From contig NZ_VCYH01000008.1 in NCBI RefSeq assembly GCF_030464345.1, positions 104,405 to 168,404 on the forward strand: a stretch of DNA of 64,000 nucleotides. The letters run 5' to 3'. Shown here in pieces: positions 7,796-15,900 of the stretch; the first letter of the stretch is position 1; each line of letters opens with the position of its first letter. Source of the stretch: Methanoculleus frigidifontis. GTDB lineage: Archaea; Halobacteriota; Methanomicrobia; Methanomicrobiales; Methanoculleaceae. The translations under genes and the position numbers were made by a program. Below the pieces are notes generated by a model. The model ran no database searches. It was not told the DNA's origin and worked only from the letters and a program-made list of their open reading frames with translations.

Positions 7796-8349
7796 CGCCG
7801 GTGAACCTCTATCCGGTCGACCCACTTCACCCACGGGCTCGCCTCGGTGATGACACCCGGGTCGTCGCTGACGACGACCAGGCGGAGGGGGCCTCCGTCA
7901 TCGTAGGGGAGCGGCGTGCCGTCCCGCTCGTAGGCCAGGATCACGCGGAGGGGCGGCGGCGGGATCTCTTTTAAGTTCTCGTCGAAGGTGAAGAAGCCCT
8001 CCCCTGTAAGTTGTTCGGCATCGAACACCCAGAGATAGCCGTCCTCTGCCGAGACGTAGGCGAGGTCGTCCTGGCCGGTCCCGCCGACCCGGTCGAGCAG
8101 ATCGGTGAGGAGCACCCCGCGGTAGCGGTCAGGTCCAAAAACGATCCCCACGGTGGAGACGCCGTGGCCGTAGCCCTCGACGGCGGGCAGCGCCCGGACT
8201 TCGGCCAGCGTGAGCACCTCTTCGCCGTCCCCGGCGACCGTGAGGTTCCAGGCAATCTCCTCCTCGTTCGCCGTCACCCCGGGCTGCGTGCACCCGCAGG
8301 CACAGATGCCGGCGGCGAGCAGCAGGAGGAGGCCGGTCCGCAGCATCAT
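7792..8349 (-). CDS. Lipoprotein with a sulfite-oxidase-like (molybdopterin-oxidoreductase fold) domain
   Basis: A 185-residue protein with a signal sequence and a lipobox ending near Cys20. The remaining 165 residues follow the pattern of the SUOX-type molybdopterin-binding fold: LTLAEVRALPAVEG, YRGVLLTDLLDRVGG, DLAYVSAEDGYLWVFDAEQL, a VILAYERDGTPLPYDDGGPLRLVV segment, and WVKWVDRIEV at the C-terminus. The last two blocks are strong family marks. The cysteine that ligates molybdenum in true sulfite oxidases is not seen before the RGV.L block, so catalysis is doubtful. It may bind a ligand or pair with other surface proteins. It is coupled at both ends by 4-bp overlaps to the 8346 and 7795 genes. 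Confidence 0.7.
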   Translation of the reverse strand: MMLRTGLLLLLAAGICACGCTQPGVTANEEEIAWNLTVAGDGEEVLTLAEVRALPAVEGYGHGVSTVGIVFGPDRYRGVLLTDLLDRVGGTGQDDLAYVSAEDGYLWVFDAEQLTGEGFFTFDENLKEIPPPPLRVILAYERDGTPLPYDDGGPLRLVVVSDDPGVITEASPWVKWVDRIEVHRR

Positions 8350-9176
8350 CCCCGTCTCCCGATGGCGATCAGCGAGGCAAGGATCATCGCGCCGAGCAGG
8401 GGGAGAGGCGAGAGCGGGGCCTCTGTCGTGGCAGGGGCCGCTGCGGCCGCATCCCCGTCCTGGAGCGACTTGACGAGCGCGCCTTTTTCACCCTGGAAGC
8501 CGCCCTCGTAGACACGCACTTCGTCCACCCACTTCACGGAGAGGCCGCTTGTGGAGGGGAGCAGGTTGTAGAAGTGCTGGGCTGCCTCGGGCAGTGTCTC
8601 GTGCATGTCCCAGTTGCCGTAGACGTGCAGACCGCCTGCGTTGGTTGAATTGTCGGCAAAGAACGTCAACCGCATGCCGTTGTAGAACTCAGGAACGTAC
8701 CCGGTGCCCTGCCGCTCGCCCGCTCCCGTCTCGTCGCCGTTGTACCAGGTGATCCCGATCGGCCCCTGCCGGGGGTCGGGCTCGTAGACGTTCTCGTAGG
8801 CGAACTCGACGTGGTAGCCGTCGGCAGCCTTCACCATCACCTCGTCGCCGGGCGCTGCGCCGCCGACCAGGTCGGCGAGATCACGGATATCCGTGCCCTT
8901 CACGGCGCCCCGGTCCTTGAAGTTCGTCGTCTCGTCCGGGTCCCATTTGTCGCCCGCAAAGACCGGTCCCTGGTGGTAGTAGTGCGTCACGCCGTCGCCG
9001 AGGACGGGCAGGTTCGCCTCCATCCACCGGTAGTCGACGGTCGTTTCGCTCAGGACCGTCGTCTGGTCGGCTGCAAACTTCACGACGTGGAGCTCTGTGG
9101 TGGGAGCTGCCGACGCCGCGCCCGCCGCTGCCAGCAGGAGCAGGCAGACGATGAGTATTCGTGTCAGTGATGCCAT
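8346..9176 (-). CDS. Secreted surface protein, single SUOX-like domain with C-terminal membrane anchor
   Basis: A 276-residue protein with an N-terminal signal peptide (about residues 1-23), one domain of about 200 residues, then an alanine/threonine-rich linker and a final hydrophobic segment (LLGAMILASLIAIG) ending in RRG. That is a typical archaeal surface anchor. The domain contains TTVDYRWMEANLPVLGDG, HYYHQGPVFAGDKWDP, AVKGTDIRDLADLVGG, GMRLTFFAD and GLSVKWVDEVRVYEGG. The DIRDLADLVGG and VKWVDEVRV blocks correspond to conserved SUOX-fold elements. The same domain recurs at the N-terminus of the 9215-11524 gene and inside the 12971-17230 gene. No cysteine occurs in the domain. It is the fourth gene of the operon, with GGAG about 11 nt before its ATG. 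Confidence 0.72.
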   Translation of the reverse strand: MASLTRILIVCLLLLAAAGAASAAPTTELHVVKFAADQTTVLSETTVDYRWMEANLPVLGDGVTHYYHQGPVFAGDKWDPDETTNFKDRGAVKGTDIRDLADLVGGAAPGDEVMVKAADGYHVEFAYENVYEPDPRQGPIGITWYNGDETGAGERQGTGYVPEFYNGMRLTFFADNSTNAGGLHVYGNWDMHETLPEAAQHFYNLLPSTSGLSVKWVDEVRVYEGGFQGEKGALVKSLQDGDAAAAAPATTEAPLSPLPLLGAMILASLIAIGRRG

Positions 9177-9214
9177 ATCGTGTCAATCTCCAAGGTCTGT
9201 TCGTTCATCTCTGG

Positions 9215-11524
9215 TTACGCCGTCTCAAGTGTCACGGTGCATTCGACCGCCGTACCCGGCGTCACGACGACGTTCTCGATGGTTCTGCTCTCCGTCTCGC
9301 CGACGACCTTCATGTCGTAGGCGCCGATCCGCATCCAGGAGAAGGTGTGCGGTGTCGTCTCCCCGGTATAGCGGCTGTAGAGGTAGATCTTCGCACCCTG
9401 CGGGGTGCTGTTCACGCTGAGCGATCCGCAGGGGTATTCGGTCAGTGTCGACCGGACCGTCCCCGCGGCTCCTGCCGGGGCGCCCGGCGGGATCAGGATC
9501 TCCCCTTCCGCCGGGAGGTATCCGGGCAGCGAGACCGTGATCCGGTGTTTCCCCGACGAGAGATTGCCGACGACGGCGGGCGTCGCAGCGTCGGTGGGGT
9601 AGCCGTCGACGAAGATCCCGGCTCCCGGCGGGTCGGAGACGGCCGTGACCGCATACGCGCCTCCTTCTCCTGGGGCTACGGTGAACCTGCTGCCGTCCGC
9701 GAGGGTTTCCGGCACCGAGATCGAGCGGTAGACCGCACCCTCCCTGATGGTGATCCAGGCCCCGCTCCCCTCGATATCGACCGTCGCCGGGAGTGAGTGC
9801 GGCGGGTACGCACCGTTGACGGTGAACGCCGCCCCGGCACGGTCAGGGCTTTCGATGGTGATCGACCGGAGGCGCCGGTTCCCCACGCCGTCGATACGGA
9901 CAGGGGTGACGGCGTCCGGGTACACCCATGCCCGCCGGATCCCGTACCTGACGCCGGCTTCTTCCTGTCCGACGCTGCTGGCGTCCTCGTACTCGAGGGT
10001 GATGCTGTGGAGCCCTTCGCGGAGGCCGTAGACCACATGCGGAGTACGCGCGGCGATCCGGGTGTTGTCGATGGTGATCAGGGCGCCCTGCGGGAAAGAG
10101 TCGATGTACAGTCCGCCGGAACGGTTTGCCCGAACTTTCTCGGGCGTTATGGTCGGCGTCGCCGTGACTGTCGGCTGCCCGCTCTCTGCCGGCGGTTCGG
10201 GCTCGCTCCCCTGCGCCGCTATTGCCGGTTCGTTCGCAGCCGGTGCGCCGGTGATGAATGAGACGACGGCCCGGATGAGCGCGAAGAACGGGTCGAAAGG
10301 ACCCGCTGGCGGCGCCGAGACCGTCACGGCCGGTGCAGGGGTGGCGGTCGCCGCGGCCGCGGCCGGTGTCGTGGCATGAGGGGTCGTCGTGGCTGCAGAG
10401 ATCGCCGGCAGGGGTTCAGATCCGTTCAGCGGTATTAATGCCATATCGGCTGCCGCTGTCTCCTCCGCCTCGACCGTGACCGCCAGGGTGGCGTTCTCGT
10501 ATCCCTCCAGAACGAGGAGGAGGGTATGCTCCCCGACCGAAACCCCCTCGAGGGTTGTATCGGTCACCGTGCCGGTCTCGTTCCCGTCGAGAATGATCGC
10601 CGCTCCCGCAGGCAGGGACGAGACGGCGATGCTCCCCTGCAGCGGGAGAAGGTCGAACGAGACCCGTTCGGTTGCGAGCGCTTTGAGGTAGATCCACTGC
10701 TCCCGGGTCTCACCGTAGCCGTCCTTCTCTACCCTGACCGCGTGCGACCCGACCGTTAGATCGCGGATCGTGCAGGGGGTCAGAAAGCCGGTGTTCTCGT
10801 CGTCGAGGTAGACGAGCGCCCCTGCAGGGCTCGACTCGACCTCGAGCGTGCCGCTCGCCTCTTCATTGCTGAAGACGGCGATCTCGCTGATGTACTGTGC
10901 GGATAGGCCGGTCGTCGTTGGTATGTCGGGCTGGAAGAAGTACCAGTAGTCGGGATCGAAGCACGCCTGCATGTCGGCGACGCCGAAGGCGTGGATCCCC
11001 CACGGGTTGACGGAGGTGTCCGCAAAGAAGACGAGCCGCATCCCCTCCCGGTACATGGGGACGTATCCGGCGTCGGCACGGTACCAGGCAACGACCATCG
11101 GCCCCTGCCGTGGTTCGGGCCTGTAGACGTTCCGGTACGGGAAGGTCTTTGAAAAACCGTCCGATGCCTTCACCCTGACGGTCTCCTCCGCCGCCATCCC
11201 CCCGACGAGATCGCAGAGGTCGGCGAGGTTCGTGCCCTTCACTGCGCCCATATCCTTCTCCCGGACGTTGGTATCCTCTGCCGGGTTCCAGGGATCGCCT
11301 GAGAAGATCGGCCCCTGGTGGTAGTAGTGCGTCTCCCCGTCCCCGAGGACGGGCAGATTCTCTTCCATCCACCGGTAATCGACGGTCGTCTCGGCAAGGA
11401 CGGTGACGCCGTCGGCTGCATAGCGCAGGACGTGCACCTCCGTCGTTGCGGCGCAGGCGTTCCCGGGGATGAGGATGCAGAGGAGCATGAGGGCAGAGAG
11501 CAGAGAGACAGAACGTATCTGCAT
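9215..11524 (-). CDS. Large secreted protein: SUOX-like domain followed by PEGA repeats
   Basis: A 769-residue precursor. Signal peptide (about 1-25), then a domain of about 200 residues nearly matching that of the 8346 gene (VDYRWMEENLPVLGDGETHYYHQGP, CDLVGGMAAEE, GIHAFGVADMQ). Then come PEGA-type repeats of about 70 residues marked by GTLEVESSPAGALVYLDD, GSIAVSSLPAGAAIILDG, GLYIDSFPQGALITIDN, YAVTAVSDPPGAGIFVDG and GSLSVNSTPQGAKIYLYS. A low-complexity Thr/Ala/Pro linker splits the PEGA blocks. PEGA domains are common in archaeal envelope proteins. There is no C-terminal membrane segment, so it is either released or held by partners. ATG 11524 was chosen because GGTGA lies just upstream; GTG 11533 is an alternative. 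Confidence 0.75.
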   Translation of the reverse strand: MQIRSVSLLSALMLLCILIPGNACAATTEVHVLRYAADGVTVLAETTVDYRWMEENLPVLGDGETHYYHQGPIFSGDPWNPAEDTNVREKDMGAVKGTNLADLCDLVGGMAAEETVRVKASDGFSKTFPYRNVYRPEPRQGPMVVAWYRADAGYVPMYREGMRLVFFADTSVNPWGIHAFGVADMQACFDPDYWYFFQPDIPTTTGLSAQYISEIAVFSNEEASGTLEVESSPAGALVYLDDENTGFLTPCTIRDLTVGSHAVRVEKDGYGETREQWIYLKALATERVSFDLLPLQGSIAVSSLPAGAAIILDGNETGTVTDTTLEGVSVGEHTLLLVLEGYENATLAVTVEAEETAAADMALIPLNGSEPLPAISAATTTPHATTPAAAAATATPAPAVTVSAPPAGPFDPFFALIRAVVSFITGAPAANEPAIAAQGSEPEPPAESGQPTVTATPTITPEKVRANRSGGLYIDSFPQGALITIDNTRIAARTPHVVYGLREGLHSITLEYEDASSVGQEEAGVRYGIRRAWVYPDAVTPVRIDGVGNRRLRSITIESPDRAGAAFTVNGAYPPHSLPATVDIEGSGAWITIREGAVYRSISVPETLADGSRFTVAPGEGGAYAVTAVSDPPGAGIFVDGYPTDAATPAVVGNLSSGKHRITVSLPGYLPAEGEILIPPGAPAGAAGTVRSTLTEYPCGSLSVNSTPQGAKIYLYSRYTGETTPHTFSWMRIGAYDMKVVGETESRTIENVVVTPGTAVECTVTLETA

Positions 11525-11575
11525 GGGGGTCACCGATGTTCTGCTGAAGAACGCTGAAAAAGGGGCATGGGGCTG

Positions 11576-12958
11576 TTATCTCCTGCGAAGGAGGAAGAGC
11601 AGCCCGAGGGCGAGTACCGGCACCCAGGCAGGGATCGGGATCTGCAGCGGGAACCACGAACCGCCGGAAGCGGTCGTCGCCTCTGCCGCAGCGACTGCGC
11701 TTGCAGCCGTCTGCTGCGCTGAGGGGGTCGCCGCCGCCGTCGCCTCACTGCTCACGGGCGTGGTCGCCGGTGTGGTGACGGTCGCGTCGGGGTTGTACTC
11801 GAAGCTTGACCTGCCCGTCGAACCGCCGCCGCCTCCTGATCCGCCCCCGCCTGAGGGTGTCGTCGGCGTTGGGCTGACGGTCGACGTCCCGATGAGGGCG
11901 AAGACCGAGAGCCCGTTCGGCGATAGCGCCTCGAAGACGTAGTTTCCGGCACCGTCTGTGCCGACAAGCGTCGTCGCAAGAGCGCTCGTCGTGCCGTCGT
12001 CGGCCTGGCGCATGATCACGACGTTCTCGATTCCGCCGACCGCGGTCACCCAGGCGGGGCTGACGGTCATCCGGATCGTCGCTGCCGTGATGACACCGCC
12101 GTCGCCGGCATTGGCAACGTTGGTCTTCTGGACGTTCATGACGTATGCGACATCCGTGATACCGCTTCCCGACTGCTGGGCGGTAAGGAGGAATGCGCTC
12201 TGTGCCGCAGGGTCGGGCTCCCGTGCGATCGTCGTCGTGAGCTGGGCACCCGATGGCGGCATCTCGCTCATATTCACCGAGATCTGCGCTGACGCAGTCC
12301 CGACAGTGGCGTCGACGTTCGCCGAGACCGGACTTGTCCGGCCGCTCACGCCTGCGACGGTTCCGGCAACAGTCGTCTCTCCGACTGCAGGTTCACCCTC
12401 GGTCTCGATGACGATCTCTTCCCAGCCGCCGCCGGTATCCTGCATCACGATCCTGTTGCCGGAGGTCGTGACATTGGCCGTGGTGTTCTGCCGGTTGATC
12501 GTCACCTGCTGCTTCCCGCCTGCCGTCGTCGTCTCGAGGCCGCCGGGAGCGAAAGAAACGTCGCCTGATGCGATCGGGGCATCCGCCCCATCGCCGCCGC
12601 TCCCGGTGGTGAACGCGAGATCGAGCGTGCGGGCATCGCCGGGCACGTAGGGCACCTCAAGGTTCGCCCGGTTGGCACCGGCCCAGAATGTAACCGTAGG
12701 CGCATCGGATGCGACGAAATCGAACTCGGTGGCTCGCACAATGAGCCGGCTTGGGAAGACGCCCGGTTCGGTGAGCGTGAAGCGTCCGCGTTCGTTCCAG
12801 TTGATCTTGGCGACGATGACGGTGCCTGTCGGGGCGTCGCCGCCGTCGATGGCGGCGCATCCCTGGTACTGTGCAGGAATGACCGGCATCGATTCGGCCG
12901 CCGCTACTCCTGCCAGGAGAAGCAAAAGAAAGATTGTGATTATCGGTCTGCAGTTCAT
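11576..12958 (-). CDS. Surface-anchored protein with PGF-pre-PGF-like domain and C-terminal membrane helix
   Basis: A 460-residue protein. Signal peptide about 1-21. A beta-rich N-terminal region begins MPVIPAQYQGCAAIDGGDAPTG. The region of about 190-370, including DVAYVMNVQKTNV, PAWVTAVGGIENVVIMRQ and YVFEALSPNGLSVFALIG, matches the PGF-pre-PGF domain of archaeal surface proteins. A Gly/Ser stretch and a Thr/Ala-rich linker follow, then a membrane helix (WVPVLALGLLFLL) ending in RRR. The first gene of the operon ends only 12 bp upstream. It probably tethers a complex to the membrane or S-layer; partner identity is inferred from the operon. Confidence 0.72.
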   Translation of the reverse strand: MNCRPIITIFLLLLLAGVAAAESMPVIPAQYQGCAAIDGGDAPTGTVIVAKINWNERGRFTLTEPGVFPSRLIVRATEFDFVASDAPTVTFWAGANRANLEVPYVPGDARTLDLAFTTGSGGDGADAPIASGDVSFAPGGLETTTAGGKQQVTINRQNTTANVTTSGNRIVMQDTGGGWEEIVIETEGEPAVGETTVAGTVAGVSGRTSPVSANVDATVGTASAQISVNMSEMPPSGAQLTTTIAREPDPAAQSAFLLTAQQSGSGITDVAYVMNVQKTNVANAGDGGVITAATIRMTVSPAWVTAVGGIENVVIMRQADDGTTSALATTLVGTDGAGNYVFEALSPNGLSVFALIGTSTVSPTPTTPSGGGGSGGGGGSTGRSSFEYNPDATVTTPATTPVSSEATAAATPSAQQTAASAVAAAEATTASGGSWFPLQIPIPAWVPVLALGLLFLLRRR

Positions 12959-12970
12959 GGGTATCTCTGC

Positions 12971-15900
12971 CTACGAAGCGATCGCTGCAAGTTCACCGCT
13001 TCCCCGGAGGTAGATCCAGTAGCCCTTGCCCGGGTTCATCGCTCCCGTGTCGGCATGCTTGCCGGAGCCGCCGCGGATGATGGCGGTCTCGTACTTCTGG
13101 TCTTCGGCGTCGAAGCCGATCACCTGCGTCCATGCATCACCGAGGGAGAGGAGGGTGTCGCGTGCCGCTGTGGGTTCGACGCCGGTGAACCCGACCGCGT
13201 TCCAGCCCTTATAGAGGTCCGCCGTCGGCGGCGTCTGCAGGGGCTGGTCGCTGAAGGTGAGCGGGATGTCGCACGCGGACGCCGAATAGATCCAGTATGC
13301 CGCGAGCGGTTTCAGGGTATCGGTCGCAGTCACCTCCTCCCAGTACTTGATCGCTGCATTGTAGTGCCAGATCGAGCGGTTTGCGGTATCGACATCGCTG
13401 AAGATCGCAGCGGTGTTGCTGCCGGCCGCGAGCCTCTTCGGGATGGAGACGAAGTTCCAGCCCTGCCCCAGGGCGAGCTCTGCATCGGCCTCGGCCGGGA
13501 GATCGGTCAGGGCGATCTCGTCGATGCTGCCGACCTTCTGCTTTCCGCTCGTCAGCGCAGAACCGACGAGTTTCAGCGGCCACGAGGGTTTGTCGCCGTC
13601 CGCAGGCAGCGGGATGCCGTCTATCTCGTTGGCGACGATGATGTTGTTGTTCCGCTTGACGAAGGTGCTGTTGAAGGTCGTGGAGAAGTCGTCCGCGGTG
13701 CCCTTCACGTTGTCCGGGCCGTAGTCGATGACGGTGACGTTGTAGCCGAGGTCGGCGAGGTCGTCGCGGAACGGGTCGGAGCCGTAGTTATGTTTGTTGT
13801 CGTCGTCGACCCAGCCGACGAGGAGCCAGAGGGGCATCCCTGACCAGACGTTGCCGTCGCCGTCGGTGTAGGTCGCCCCGTGGCCGCCGAGGGCGCAGGC
13901 CTTTCCTGCCTCGAAGTACGAGCGGGAGATGGTGTCGGTGATCGCGCCGGTCAGAATGAGGCTCCAGTCCTCACGGGCGCCGGGGTGGATCTCGACCGTG
14001 ACGACATGCTTGTTCGAGACTCCGGCAGCGGACGGATACTGAATGCCGCTGTCCCAGTAGTAGTGCCAGTAGTCCTCGGCGAGGCACGTCCGCATGTCGT
14101 CGGCTCCGAAGATGCCGTCGGGGGTGTTGAAGAAGAGGCGGATCCCGTCGCGGTAGTCGGGGACGTACGCGCCGTCTCCCCACCACGCCAGGATTGCCTC
14201 ACCCTGCCGGTCGAGCGGCGTGTAGAGGTTCGTGTAGTTGAGCTTTGCTTCGTAGCCGTCCGAGGCGACGAGGATGATCTCGCTGCCTTCGGGGGCTCCG
14301 CCGACGAGGTCGCAGAGGTCCTTGATTGCCGTGCCCCGCACGACGTTATCGACTTTGCCGGGGTTTATGTCCTCAGCGGGGTTCCAGAGGTCGTCCGGGT
14401 CGAAGGTCGGGCCCTGGAACCTGAGGCGGACACCGTCGGCGCCGCCGATGACCGGGAGGTTCTGCTCCATCCACTGGTAGGTCTTCGTGGTCTCGTTAAG
14501 GACAGTCACGCCGTCGGCGGCGTAGCGGATAACCTGTACGGCAGGAAGGTCGGTCGGCTCCTGGAACTCGGTCAGGACGATCTTTTCGATGTTGCCGACG
14601 CTCTTGCTGCCGGCCGCTCCCTCACCGACGATGCGGAGCGGGAACGCATCGCCGGTTATGGCAGAGCCGTTGACTTTGTTCGCGACGATGTAGTGGTTCT
14701 TGTTTGCCGTCATCTCCTGGCTGGTGAATTCCTTGCTGTAGGGAGAGTCGCCGCCCGAGGAGACGATGACGGTATAGCCGGCGCTTGCGAGGTTGTCGTT
14801 GAAGGCGCCGGAGCCGTGCATGACGTCGTCGTCGACCCAGCCTGCGAGGTACCAGAGCGGGACACCCGTCCAGGTGGAGACGCCGTCGTCGTAGGTCTTG
14901 CCATGGCAGGCGACTCCCGCCTCAAACTCGCTCTGTGAGATGACCGCGGTGATCGCAGGCCCTTTGAGGGTGAGCGTCCACTCGTCGTCCCCGGGTGCGC
15001 CGGGCAGACCGACGAGGGTGATCGAGGCGATATTGCCGACCCGCTGGTTTCCTGCGGTCAGGCCGGAGCCCTGCAGTTTCAGGGGATAGCCGTCGTCCTC
15101 TCCGAGCGGGGAGGCGTTCAGCTTGTCCGCAACGATGTAAGCATTGCTCCTGGCGATGTCGGCGCTCTCGAGGGTGACCGTGTAGCCGTCCTCGGCAGTG
15201 ATGTTAATGGTGTATCCCCCGGTTGCCAGGTCGTCGTTGAACGTCCAGTGGTTCGAGGTCTCGATGTCGTCGACGACGCCGACGAGATACCAGAGCGGCA
15301 TCCCGGTCCAGACGCGATCTTTGCTATCGGTGTAGGAGGCTGCGTGGCCGCAGGCGATGCCTTCCTCAAATTCTTTCTGCGTCAGGGTGCGGGAGAACTT
15401 CCCGTTCAGGGTGATCGTCCAGCCGTCGGAGGGCTCCGGGAGGCCGACGAGTTCGATCTCGACGACGTTGCCGACTTTCTGACCCGAGCTCACGTCTGCG
15501 CCGATCATCTGGAGCGGCCAGCAGGGTTTCTCCTTTTCACCGATGACCTCCGGGAGGGGTTCGCCGTTCAGGGTGTTTGCAACGATGATATCGTCATTCC
15601 GGGCGACACTGGCGCTCTCGAAGTTGACGCTGTAGTCGTCGCCGGCCGTGACCTTGATCGAGTAGCCCTCTTCGGCGAGTTCGTCGTTGAATGCTCCGGA
15701 TCCGTGCTTTTTGTCGTCGTCGACCCAGCCGACGAGATACCAGAGCGGGACGCCGGACCAGACATTGCCGTCGGCATCGGTGTAGGTCGCGCTGTGGCCG
15801 CAGTCGACGGCGTCCTCAAAGTACGCCTGGTCGATGGTGTCGGTCAGGGCACCTTTCAGGGAGAGCGTCCAGCCTTCCGGTTCGGCAATCTCGACGGTGA

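Noticed and set aside
13880..14938. Plus-strand frames of 350-460 codons opposite the giant surface protein (also 15248-16624)
   Set aside because: They mirror the repeats of the real gene, show no domain, and have no promoter or ribosome site.
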